This document shows positions 11,969 through 19,867 of a stretch of DNA of 64,000 bases, piece by piece. This DNA comes from Plutella xylostella. Its lineage: Eukaryota > Arthropoda > Insecta > Lepidoptera > Plutellidae. The notes beneath the pieces were generated by a model, which did not search any database, was not told the DNA's origin, and saw nothing but the letters and a program-made list of their open reading frames with translations. Location: contig NC_063986.1 in the NCBI RefSeq assembly GCF_932276165.1, positions 2,864,501 to 2,928,500 of the forward strand. Direction: 5' to 3'. The stretch's first letter is position 1, and the number at the start of each line of letters is the position of its first letter. Both the position numbers and the translations under genes were made by a program.

Positions 11969-12476
11969 GAAAACACCTAACATTATTATATATACCTAAC
12001 ATTAATAATATCCCAGCGCATACATAGCCTCTTACTTTTATTGTTACGTGTCATGTATTTATTATAAAAATAATTTATTACGATGTTTAATGACACGGAC
12101 ATAAGATTATTGCATTCAGGAGCTGATAAAATTGTTTATTATTATATTTTTTTATCTACGAGTTATCTTATTGTAACAAATTAGGTACATCAAAGCTAAA
12201 TTCTTGAACAATCAAACAAAACTGCCATTTCAAGTAAGTAAGTAGACTCTAAACCTTAAGAATAGATTGCCATAACCTGTAAGGGATCTGAAAAAAAGTT
12301 ATTGACCTTGATTCGTGTGACTCAAGCGTATCAGAAACACAACGGCCGTCTGAAGGCAGGAAGGATACCGCTCATCTTGGCTAAAGGTGCCAATTGGCGA
12401 CCGGCGACATAGGGCGGCACCACTGACGGCTAGCGATATGGCGTTCGTCGTCACATCCATAGAAATACATAATAAT
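11969..12476. other. Non-coding stretch with a GC-richer patch
   Basis: 12330-12450 is GC-richer than its surroundings (GGCCGTCTGAAGGCAGGAAG), but I see no domain or repeat partner in the window. Confidence 0.35.
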
Positions 12477-12590
12477 AATATGTGGGGGACATCTCACTCA
12501 CGGCCATCCGACTTCAAACTAGGCAGAGCCTGTAATAGGTATCAGACTGCTGACATCTACACAAATAAATAGATATAATCATCCAAGACC

Positions 12591-12596
<6 letters not shown>
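12477..12596 (-). mobile_element. tRNA-headed SINE, 3' body fragment
   Basis: ATATGTGGGGGACATCTCAC, CGGCCATCCGACTTCAAACT, AGGCAGAGCCTGTAATAGGT and ACAAATAAATAGATATAATC match the 3' body of the SINE at 10203-10440. The homology stops at CAAGACCGTA, where a long TA microsatellite begins; the head is not contiguous. Confidence 0.7.

Positions 12597-12662
<66 letters not shown>
12597..12662. repeat. (TA)n microsatellite
   Basis: About 33 uninterrupted TA units, followed by degenerate TATATAATATAC sequence up to about 12692. It starts exactly where the SINE homology breaks off. Confidence 0.95.
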
Positions 12663-12668
<6 letters not shown>

Positions 12669-12816
12669 CTAGTATATATATAATATATATAAGTATATTT
12701 CTAACGTTTATTTTATAATATTATGAATAACTGAGTAAACAGGTATATTCTAGTGTTAAACAATAGAGATACTCATTGTCTTTCTCACTACCTACCACTT
12801 TCTCCACAACTCCCAA

Positions 12817-12908
12817 GGTTAACTGGAAGAGAATGCTTTTAGCATTAAGTTCGCCTATGTACAAATTAATTTATTTGTGCAATAAAGAATTTAATAATAA
12901 TAATAATA
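12817..12908 (+). repeat. LINE 3' end with AATGC hairpin and (AAT)n tail
   Basis: GGTTAACTGGAAGAGAATGC, hairpin AATGCTTTTAGCATT, AAGTTCGCCTATGTACAAAT, the polyadenylation signal CAATAAAG and a (TAA)n tail. The same arrangement occurs at 62793-62882 (antisense) and, with different stem sequence, at 3847 and 35455. The compensating stem changes support a structured 3' UTR. Confidence 0.6.
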
Positions 12909-13020
12909 AGACCCGAGAGCAAATATCTGCTCCGGACGGGATCGAACCTGGGACCTTTGGTATAGTAGTCAGGGTCACTGAAGAAATGAGGTTAACGTTA
13001 CTACACCATCTGGTCGTCTA
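12909..13020 (-). mobile_element. tRNA-headed SINE, head fragment
   Basis: Minus-strand reading gives an A-box region ending ACCAGATGGTGTAGTAACG, then GGTCCCAGGTTCGATCCCGT and GGAGCAGATATTTG with CTCGGGTCTT, matching the head of the SINE family. It carries an extra segment (GAAGAAATGAGGTTAACG) within the tRNA-like part and joins a (TAA)n tail of a LINE 3' end. Confidence 0.65.
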
Positions 13021-13924
13021 GAATATAGAACATAGATACCAGTAGTCGCATTACGACACGTCGCCTCCTGTAGCGTCATGTCGTCCGCCGCCTACTGGTA
13101 CCTTAAAAGATATCTAGTTCAACCCGCTGACCTGTCGCTAGATATATCGGAAAACAATTAAGCCAAGAGTGGACTTCTAGAGTTTCTCAAAGACTGCTTT
13201 GATACCTATACGGAGTAACTTATGGACTGAAGATGTTATACTTATTCTTGTGTTTTAGCCGCATAAGCTCGTATCCTGTAGTTGCTTGGGCAAGTAAAGT
13301 TATTTATGTAGAAAAATAAACTACTTACTAAGATTATAAAAAAATACTACAAGTCACAGGAGAATTTGCTTTTGGAATATGAATAAGTACCCGACTTTAA
13401 TAACAATGAATGTCCAAACTTTTTTTCTAAAACGCGTTTGTATGAAACTACTGGTAATTTTTTATTCAAAGTCGACTCTGTATAATTCATATTTTCTATT
13501 TCATTACTAAATGGAATGGGATTTTATTGTTTCATTTATCTCACGCTGTGAGATACGCCTCGTACTTAGGTAGGAACATAGTAATTGTACTTTGATTTTC
13601 TTCAGTAAGTTCAGCAGTCATTTTTTTATAATTTTTATTGTGTTTTGGCGCCAACATTTGTTAATTCCTTAGTTACATTACGTAGATTCTCTTTTGTTTT
13701 ACAATAGGCTAAAAAAAATAAAAATATGAAAAAGTTCTTACGCCTGACGATGCATTATATCATCTTCAATAATTACCATCCTCGGTTTACATAATTACAG
13801 TGGAAATTCTAGACGACGAATTTAATAATATAGAGCGAAGAGTAGGTTGATGTGTCGGAAGACGATAAATCAACCATGCATCCTCCTATAACAGTATAGA
13901 TTATATACATAGATTACTTATATA
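13021..13924. other. Non-coding stretch with a small palindrome
   Basis: TACCAGTAG at 13039 is mirrored by CTACTGGTA at 13091 around a GC-rich core. The rest is AT-rich with nothing recognised, up to the LTR at 13925. Confidence 0.4.
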
Positions 13925-14083
13925 TGTGGGAGTGGAACAGAACGCAAGGTGAAGTATCCATGACGACGAATAACAGAGGAGCATAGAATGTGAAAAGACG
14001 TAAAGACGTAAAGACGATTAAGTTTGGTATAAATAAAACGACGTGATACATCATTAAAATACTACTTTTTATTTATCCCCACA
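13925..14083 (+). repeat. 5' LTR of element 1 (159 bp)
   Basis: Starts TGTGGGAGTGG and ends TTATCCCCACA. It contains a period-8 tandem AGACGTAA (13996-14016) and a TATAAATAAA box (14028-14037) that could serve as TATA element or polyadenylation signal. By eye it is identical to the 3' LTR. Confidence 0.93.
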
Positions 14084-14086
14084 AAT

Positions 14087-14104
14087 TGGGGGCTCGTCCG
14101 GGAT
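14087..14104 (+). promoter_or_regulatory. Primer-binding site, tRNA-Pro type
   Basis: TGGGGGCTCGTCCGGGAT lies 3 nt after the 5' LTR. It is complementary over 18 nt to the tRNA-Pro 3' end including CCA, the primer site known from murine leukaemia-type retroviruses. Full-length agreement and correct position make this a firm call for the priming tRNA. Confidence 0.85.
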
Positions 14105-14270
14105 AAATAAAATTAAAAAAATCTCGGAGATTACGGCGGATGAAGACGGATTTTTATAAAAAGCACAAGACTGACAGTTGCAAATTTTACAAGAAAATTT
14201 TTCTTCGCATCACAACGCCTTCAGGTCTGAACATAATACCATTTTAAGACGTAACGACGACGACAAGAAG

Positions 14271-16232
14271 ATGCCACGGACGACGACGGGAGATGACGGG
14301 GAGGCAGTCGGAACATCAGGACCGCTCACGTACACGGAGGAGCTGGTAGCTAAGTTCAGTGGGTGCGACCAGACCGATTCCGCAACACGGTGGGCGCAGG
14401 AGGTCGATGACAACGCCGAGATCTTCGGGTGGACGGAGCTGCAGCGGCTGATCGTGGGGCGCAGGTCACTGACCGGTACGGCGGCACTCTGGCTGCGTTC
14501 AGAGAAACCCTTCAAGACGTGGGAGGCTCTGAAGACGGCGGTCACCAAGGAGTTCCCAGACACCGTAGATTCCAAGACGATCCATGAGTTAATGAGCAGC
14601 CGGAAGAAGAAAGCAAATGAGACGTGCCTAGACTACATGCTGATAATGAAAGAGCTCGGCAAGCGAGGCAAGATGCCCGACTACGTCGCTATTAAATACA
14701 TCGTGGACGGAATACTAGACGACGAGTTACATAAGGTGATGCTGTACGGCGTGACGACCTATGGGGATCTGAAAGATAAGTTGAAAGTGTACGAGACCAT
14801 CAGGCAGAAGTCGAGCGGAAGACGGGCACCGGTCTTCAATCGTCTACCCACTGCAACTACACCCGCAGACCCCGCAGCAGCTGCACTCGCGCCAGGCAAC
14901 AGGACGACGGCCGTGCGACTGTGCTACAACTGTGGAGAGAGTCAACACATGTCAGCAGATTGCCCGTACAGACAGAGAGGTATTAAATGTTTCCGCTGCA
15001 ACGACTTTGGACATATTGCTACGCAGTGTCAACAGCCAGGCGGAAGCGGCAACTGGCGGAGCAACGACGCGTTTGGACGAGGACGACCTGGTCTGCAGCA
15101 ACCTCAGCGTGGGCCGAGGCGTTCAATGTTCACCATGCCTACGGAGTCAAACAACGAAAATTCAGCAGCGAGTTGGAGCAACCAACGACGTGAGAACGTG
15201 ACAGCCAGCGACAGTTCAAACTGTATGGACGTCAACGTCAAGATGACAGATGCGAATGCAAATGTAAACAAACAGACGGAAAGACGAAAGCCGATGAAGA
15301 CTATTGAAATTTCAGACTGCAAAATGACTGCTTTAATAGATACGGGCAGTGAAGTTAACTTGTTAACCGACGAATACTACAAACTGATAGGTTCTCCTAA
15401 GTTTGACGAGGGACATGTGAGTGCTTTGGTGGGACTCGGACAATTGGAAGTGAAACCCCTAGGGAAAGTCACTTTAAGTGTGAAGATAGATAAAGAACAT
15501 TATAATAACATATTGTTTCATGTTGTGAATAGAAGTTGTTTGCCTTACGATGTGATAATTGGTCAAGATTTTTTGAAAAGAGTGGTATTGATTATGGAAG
15601 ACGGACGCGTGAGTTTACGTATGAAAGATGACGAATGGATGAAACAAGTAGGGTGTTATACGTGTGATTCTGTGGTTGTAGATTACATTGGTGATATCCA
15701 GTACAAGGAGCAGCTGACGGAGATGGTAGAGAACTACCAGCCCCTACAGGTCAAGGAGGCTCCCATACAGATGAAGATCGTGCTGAAGGATGATATCCCG
15801 GTGGCTCAGCGGCCGAGACGTATTTCACTAGCAGAGCAAAAGGTAGTAGAAAACCAAGTAAGAGAGTGGCTGGACGACAACATTATTCAAGTGAGTTATT
15901 CAGAGTATGCTAGCCCTTTAGTTTTAGTTAAGAAGAAAGACGGGGACACCAGAGTCTGTGTAGATTATAGATTGTTAAATAGGAAAATGGTGAAAGATAG
16001 AGGTAGGAAGGAGAGTGACAAGTACAAGGAGGGAGACTTGGTGGAAATTAAGAGGACTCAATTTGGTGGGTGTCTTAAATTGAAACCTAAGTACCTAGGT
16101 CCCTACGTAGTGAAGAAGGTGAAGCGGAATGACAGGTATGATGTAGAGAAATTAGATCCCAGCAGCGAAGGTCCAGGTCGTACTTCTAGCTCTGCAGACC
16201 ACATGAAACCGTGGCCAGACCATAAAGAGTAA
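14271..16232 (+). CDS. Gag-protease-truncated Pol polyprotein of element 1
   Basis: Predicted 653-aa protein from the ATG in good context (AAGAAGATG). The open frame extends 31 codons upstream without another ATG. Order: Gag (about 1-215); two CCHC zinc knuckles (CYNCGESQHMSADC at 218-231, CFRCNDFGHIATQC at 240-253) for RNA binding; retropepsin-like protease with active-site DTGS (Asp357) and IIGQDFL; the N-terminal part of reverse transcriptase (PRRISLAEQ... to VCVDYRLLNR, about 515-573). Right after that it jumps to the integrase C-terminal GPY/F-type module (KYLGPYVV near 607-613) and ends DHMKPWPDHKE. The YVDD catalytic motif, RNase H and the integrase zinc and DDE domains are gone. Gag and protease are in one frame with no frameshift needed. 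Gag and protease could still be made; this is inference. Confidence 0.88.
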   Translation: MPRTTTGDDGEAVGTSGPLTYTEELVAKFSGCDQTDSATRWAQEVDDNAEIFGWTELQRLIVGRRSLTGTAALWLRSEKPFKTWEALKTAVTKEFPDTVDSKTIHELMSSRKKKANETCLDYMLIMKELGKRGKMPDYVAIKYIVDGILDDELHKVMLYGVTTYGDLKDKLKVYETIRQKSSGRRAPVFNRLPTATTPADPAAAALAPGNRTTAVRLCYNCGESQHMSADCPYRQRGIKCFRCNDFGHIATQCQQPGGSGNWRSNDAFGRGRPGLQQPQRGPRRSMFTMPTESNNENSAASWSNQRRENVTASDSSNCMDVNVKMTDANANVNKQTERRKPMKTIEISDCKMTALIDTGSEVNLLTDEYYKLIGSPKFDEGHVSALVGLGQLEVKPLGKVTLSVKIDKEHYNNILFHVVNRSCLPYDVIIGQDFLKRVVLIMEDGRVSLRMKDDEWMKQVGCYTCDSVVVDYIGDIQYKEQLTEMVENYQPLQVKEAPIQMKIVLKDDIPVAQRPRRISLAEQKVVENQVREWLDDNIIQVSYSEYASPLVLVKKKDGDTRVCVDYRLLNRKMVKDRGRKESDKYKEGDLVEIKRTQFGGCLKLKPKYLGPYVVKKVKRNDRYDVEKLDPSSEGPGRTSSSADHMKPWPDHKE

Positions 16233-16709
16233 GTAAGTTCTTATTTTGTTTTGTTATTGCATAATATTCTATTGGTGTCGGTATGATAGTGATGATGAAT
16301 GAAGAAGTCAGTGATGGTAATAAATAAGTTATGTGTGAGCAGTAAATAAAGTCAATCTAGATAGGTTTTGTAATGATTGTAAGGTTAAGTCTTGAAGGCT
16401 TAAGGCTCATATTCTTTACAAAAGGTGTGTTTAAACAAAACAGGTATTATAGGTATTTTGAATAGGTATTTCAAGATGTTGTTTGCATAGAATAGTTGTT
16501 TATGTTTTTCTGTCTAGACCCTAAGTTGAAATCTAACTAATCTAAATTGTTGTTAACTTGAGTTGCTAAGTTTTTAGTTTTTTTTGTTTTAATAAGAAGA
16601 TTATCTTTAACGTTTGATAATGCTATGTTTTATATTGTGTGTAACCTTGTACTTTACAGTTATTGTAATGAATAAGGCTGAGGGCAGCCTTAATGTCAGG
16701 ATGGCCGAG
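16233..16709 (+). other. 3' non-coding region of element 1
   Basis: AT-rich leader to the 3' LTR with no open frame. The sequence immediately before the LTR, GTCAGGATGGCCGAG, is the expected place of the polypurine tract but is only moderately purine-rich. Confidence 0.6.
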
Positions 16710-16868
16710 TGTGGGAGTGGAACAGAACGCAAGGTGAAGTATCCATGACGACGAATAACAGAGGAGCATAGAATGTGAAAAGACGTAAAGACGTAAAGAC
16801 GATTAAGTTTGGTATAAATAAAACGACGTGATACATCATTAAAATACTACTTTTTATTTATCCCCACA
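16710..16868 (+). repeat. 3' LTR of element 1 (159 bp)
   Basis: No difference from the 5' LTR found by eye. It is followed by the TATA duplication at 16869-16872. Confidence 0.93.
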
Positions 16869-16872
16869 TATA

Positions 16873-17537
16873 TCTTATAACGGGTGGAAGTTAGTAAATG
16901 ACGTTCAAATCAACGAACCCAGCATACTCGTAATAAGCAACTTTCATTATCAGACAAACTATGAAATAACAAAGAAAAAAATAGTTTTACTAAACCAAAA
17001 TAATATAATGGCTGCAACTGACTTTTGTACCATTAAAGAGTAACTTATAGACTGTACCTTTTGTGTTTCGGAAGCAGTCTGGGCAGTCAGCTACTGACAA
17101 CTAATCTGACTCTGGCTAATCCTTTCATCACACAGCCGGTCCGGCTCTGGGGCCTCCGCCAGAATAATTACCGTGTCACGTCGACGTCTATCTATACTGT
17201 TCAGAACTGGACCATAGACTAGAATTATGTAATTATTACTGGCAACACCGTATAAAATTCAAAGTTAAAGTCAAAGTCAAAGACAAAGTGAAGTCAAAGT
17301 CAAAGTCAAGTTTCGCACCCCCTATATCTTCGATGTGGACAATGTTGGACATTGCCTAGTCACTGTAATTATAATATAAAGAAGACTATGGATGTAATTA
17401 CTAAATGTTGATTTATAACTACAAAATAATTTGAATAGGACTTGGCTTCTATGAGATCTCATAACTTTTTTACGATGGAAAGACTGCATCGAGAGACTTG
17501 GCATTTTTTAAAATGTAATGTTTGTTATTATTGTATA
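16873..17537. other. Non-coding spacer with an AAAGTC tandem
   Basis: 17264-17311 carries a degenerate AAAGTC/AAAGTCA tandem. No gene seen. A similar AAAGTC run lies at 31314-31330. Confidence 0.5.
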
Positions 17538-17641
17538 CATAAATACATAGGTACAATAAAATATTAAACTAAACTAGTATACAAGGGCGGACTATCGAAT
17601 AAACGCTTATCGAAAAAATATCTCTTCCAGTCAACCCTGAA
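17538..17641 (-). repeat. LINE 3' end (GGTTGACTGGAAGAGATA type)
   Basis: Minus-strand reading: GGTTGACTGGAAGAGATA, a weak hairpin (TCGATAAGCG), GTCCGCCCTTGTATACTAG and an AATAAA-like region ending in TACCTATGTATTTATGTA. Same layout as the tails at 3847 and 35455, but more decayed. It ends about 45 bp from LTR element 2. Confidence 0.5.
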
Positions 17642-17687
17642 GGTAAGGAGACACAGCGTATGTGCGTGTTCTTTGAACCAGCGGACA

Positions 17688-18426
17688 TATAGTGGCGTGT
17701 GTAGGCAGGAAGCAATAATTAAAAGTCCCAAGTGCACAATAACGATAGTAAAGTTTATTGCACAAGTACACACACAAAAGTCTATTAGAAAGAAGCAAGA
17801 AGGAGTAGAAAGTATAGTTGAAGAAATAGCTTAGAAATGATAGCACATACAATAGATTTAAGAATAAGCGGAGTAGGTATTCTCGACGCAAGCAAATAAT
17901 TAGCAAATAAAATAATCTACTAGCGGCGGAGTGCGAAAGCGGACTGCCGGCCGCGGGCCGGCTCAGGTAGCCGCGTGCGAGTATATGAACAATATCATGC
18001 GATCTCGCTCGCACGTAGATCAGCGATAAGGATTCTACGTCACCGCATGCGCTACCGCTGGCCGGCGCACGACTCGACAGAATTATCTACATATATAAAA
18101 TACGTTTAGTCTTGTCTGTCTGTTTGTCACTTATTTTAATGTTTACTATATTATAATTATTTTTACTTTTATACATTACTAATATATATATGCTTTATTT
18201 AAATTTACAATTTAGAATGGGTATAAGTTATTTTTAGGTTTCTTTATATTATTATGATTTTAAACAATGACTAGTAACTGTAAATATCGTAAATAGTTAT
18301 TGTGATATTTTATACAATGTAAGTTAACAAATTATTTGGAATTTAAGTTAATGCAAAAGATATTAGGTACTTAGGTAGGTATCTAGGTATTTAGGTATTT
18401 TAATAAATTAGCCATAGGGCACTACA
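17688..18426 (-). repeat. 3' LTR of element 2 (739 bp)
   Basis: In element sense it starts TGTAGTGCCC and ends GCCACTATA. A TATA-like stretch lies at 18090-18100 and an AATAAA signal (17754-17759, antisense here) near the end. Differs from the partner LTR at 17946, 18090 and 18095. Confidence 0.93.
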
Positions 18427-18438
18427 TCACCCCCCTCC
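18427..18438 (-). promoter_or_regulatory. Polypurine tract of element 2
   Basis: In element sense GGAGGGGGGTGA directly precedes the 3' LTR, the position and composition expected for priming plus-strand DNA synthesis. Confidence 0.75.
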
Positions 18439-18446
18439 AGAGACCG

Positions 18447-18569
18447 TCAAGGGCGATAATAGTCGGGAAATCGTACGCGACGCCCTGATCTCGTCGTCCT
18501 GACGACATCTTCATCATCATCAGCACGAAGTATGTCTCGATTTTCCGCATTTGGAGTGTGACGAGTGAC
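18447..18569 (-). pseudogene. C-terminal remnant of pol (end of integrase), element 2
   Basis: In one minus frame the sequence reads ...DDDEDVVRTTRSGRR then VRFPDYYRP and a TGA stop (18447-18449). A TRSGR.V(R/K)xPxxY(R/K)P ending is typical of Gypsy-type polyproteins. About 40 codons survive; everything between the protease and this tail is missing, and it is cut off from the protease frame by the inverted LTR piece. Confidence 0.7.
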
Positions 18570-18661
18570 TGTGTGTGTACTTGTGCAATAAACTTTACTA
18601 TCGTTATTGTGCACTTGGGACTTTTAATTATTGCTTCCTGCCTACACACGCCACTATATTG
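18570..18661. repeat. Inverted U5/PBS-edge fragment inside element 2
   Basis: The 92 bp are the reverse complement, relative to the element's own LTRs, of the first 89 bp at 17688-17776 plus 3 bases that continue into the primer-binding-site edge (CCACTATATTG). In element sense it therefore reads as minus-strand strong-stop cDNA would. It replaces the pol core and supplies the TAG codon that ends the protease frame. I found no mismatch to the LTR over the shared part. Confidence 0.85.
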
Positions 18662-19022
18662 TAGTGTTATTATCGATGAGGCGTTTGTTCCTGCAATCAA
18701 CAACTAGATTATAATAGCACAAAAAATCCACGCCTATTATCGCCTTTGTTACGTCGGCTACAATAAATTTCCAAGTGAAGTCGCGGCGTAAGCCTAGGTT
18801 AAGGGAAACATTTATGAAACCGTAGGTATTTATTGTAGTTCCGTTAGCCGCACACAACTCGTAATTTGTTTTATTTAACTGTCGCGCTATTGCCGATCGG
18901 GGATAGACACAGAGGTCGCTACCAGTGTCGACCAGGAACTGCACCTTCGACCGTTGATCGGTGATGAACAGGCGACCCGCACTCGGACAATCATCGGTCG
19001 CCATTACTGATTGCCCCGAGCA
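18654..19022 (-). CDS. Aspartic protease in the -1 frame after gag (element 2), truncated pol
   Basis: After a -1 shift at 19022-19028 the frame reads 122 residues: retropepsin-like active site VDTGSDLCVY (residues 31-40 after the slip), then IIGVDFL near 96-101 and a final RLIDNNTTI. The frame is open upstream to 19310, overlapping gag by about 300 nt, as expected for a frameshift product. A Gag-Pro fusion would have about 394 residues. The protein stops at a TAG created by the inverted U5 insert, soon after the protease fold, so no reverse transcriptase follows. Confidence 0.8.
   Translation of the reverse strand, partial: CSGQSVMATDDCPSAGRLFITDQRSKVQFLVDTGSDLCVYPRSAIARQLNKTNYELCAANGTTINTYGFINVSLNLGLRRDFTWKFIVADVTKAIIGVDFLCYYNLVVDCRNKRLIDNNTTI
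18971..19016 (-). promoter_or_regulatory. Candidate H-type pseudoknot stimulating -1 frameshifting
   Basis: In element sense stem 1 is GGGCAATC/GATTGTCC (19009-19016 with 18985-18992; one G-T pair). The loop contains GGCGACC (18996-19002), which pairs perfectly with GGTCGCC (18971-18977). The gag stop TAA lies in the loop. The distance from the slippery heptamer is 5 nt. Geometry is right for retroviral-type frameshifting; no folding program was run. Confidence 0.65.
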
Positions 19023-19837
19023 TTTCCCGCCTGTGGGTAGTCGCACGGCTTCACGCACCGTTTCGCCCGCTCGCCGAAGTTCTGGTGGTACCAGCACTGT
19101 GGGTACCGTCGGTATGCTGATGATGAGCGGGTGGAGCTGGATCGACGACCGTGACGCGTGCGGCTGCTGGAGCGTTCCCGGGGGCGGGACATTCGGTCCA
19201 CCTTGTCCGCCAGCTTCTCCATCTGCCTGGTGAGGGCGGCGATCTCCGAGCTCCCGGCGCCACCCGACGTACCTGGAGCAGCTGCTGTAGAGGTGACAGC
19301 GGCTGTACATCCGACCTGGGTACCGACGACGTCGTGGATCTTGTCAGCTAACTCGGCCAACTCAGTCAGGTCCGTCTTGGATTGGGATGCGATGATGGCC
19401 TGAGTCGAGCTGGGCAGGCGGCTCGTCCAGATGGTCCGCAGGAACTCGTCAGGTACTCCGGGGCCGGCCAGGTCCTTCAGGTGCCGGTAGAATTGCGAGG
19501 GCTTCCGGTCTCCGAGCTCCTCGTGCATGAGAAGCTGCTTCACCTTCTTCTCGCGTGACGCCGACAGCCTCTTGATGAGCTCAGTTTTGAGCTTTTCGTA
19601 TTTGTCCGCGTCCGGAGGGTAGGAAATTATGTCCTCTACCTCCGCGGCGTATTGGGCATCCAGGTTGCCGACGACGTAGAAGTACTTCGTCTCGTCGGTC
19701 TTGATATTGGCCAGGGTGAACTGCGCCTCCATCTGGCTGAACCACAGCCCTGGTTTCTCCGCGTAGAAGGGCGGAATTCTCACGCCAACTCGGAAGGTTT
19801 CCGCTGACGATGATGTCGATGCTTTTTCTTGAGCCAT
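19004..19837 (-). CDS. Gag protein of element 2
   Basis: Predicted 277 aa from ATG at 19837 (MAQEKASTSS...), 19 nt inside the primer-binding site. The N-terminal half carries a Gypsy/mag-like capsid-type block (IPPFYAEKPGLWFSQMEAQF, KYFYVVGNLD, LLMHEELGDRKPSQFYRHL, PGVPDEFLRTIWTSRLP). A Ser/Arg-rich stretch (RPRERSSSRTRHGRRSSS) follows. Near the end is CWYHQNFGERAKRCVKPC, a single C-x2-H Cys/His variant in place of the usual CCHC knuckle. The open frame continues upstream into the LTR without biological meaning. Ends at TAA (19004-19006), inside the putative pseudoknot. No internal stop, so Gag could still be expressed from the LTR. Confidence 0.85.
   Translation of the reverse strand: MAQEKASTSSSAETFRVGVRIPPFYAEKPGLWFSQMEAQFTLANIKTDETKYFYVVGNLDAQYAAEVEDIISYPPDADKYEKLKTELIKRLSASREKKVKQLLMHEELGDRKPSQFYRHLKDLAGPGVPDEFLRTIWTSRLPSSTQAIIASQSKTDLTELAELADKIHDVVGTQVGCTAAVTSTAAAPGTSGGAGSSEIAALTRQMEKLADKVDRMSRPRERSSSRTRHGRRSSSTRSSSAYRRYPQCWYHQNFGERAKRCVKPCDYPQAGNARGNQ
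19022..19028 (-). promoter_or_regulatory. Slippery heptamer GGGAAAT for gag-pro -1 frameshift
   Basis: In the gag frame the bases fall as G GGA AAT, so tandem slippage to GGG AAA is allowed, five codons before the gag stop (AAT is followed by GCT CGG GGC AAT CAG and then TAA). The frame entered is exactly the protease frame. Confidence 0.75.
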
Positions 19838-19855
19838 CTTCAAAGTGTCCTTTTG

Positions 19856-19866
19856 CGGGGTCACCA
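19856..19866 (-). promoter_or_regulatory. Primer-binding site, tRNA-Trp-like
   Basis: In element sense TGGTGACCCCG follows the 5' LTR after one T. The 11 nt match the complement of the tRNA-Trp 3' end (CGGGGTCACCA); the next bases (CAAAAGG) do not continue the match. The assignment to Trp is likely but rests on 11 nt. Confidence 0.6.
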
Positions 19867-19867
19867 A

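Larger units (their letters stand above)
13925..16868 (+). mobile_element. LTR retrotransposon 1 (Ty3/Gypsy-like), internally deleted
   Basis: Two 159-bp direct repeats (13925-14083, 16710-16868) begin TGTGGG and end CCCACA and are flanked by the 4-bp duplication TATA (13921-13924, 16869-16872). Between them lie a primer-binding site, one long gag-protease-partial-pol frame and about 480 bp of 3' non-coding sequence. I could find no difference between the two LTRs, so the insertion is recent. Most of reverse transcriptase, all of RNase H and the integrase core are missing through one in-frame deletion, so it cannot replicate by itself. A classical polypurine tract is not obvious; the bases before the 3' LTR are AGGATGGCCGAG. 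Confidence 0.92.

Noticed and set aside
14178..14270. Non-ATG start of the element 1 polyprotein
   Set aside because: The upstream 31 codons begin with TTG and contain no ATG. The ATG at 14271 has good context.
18422..18703. 93-residue minus-strand frame as a gene
   Set aside because: It runs through the inverted U5 fragment and the pol tail in a non-coding frame; the real remnant is in another frame (TRSGRR ... FPDYYRP).
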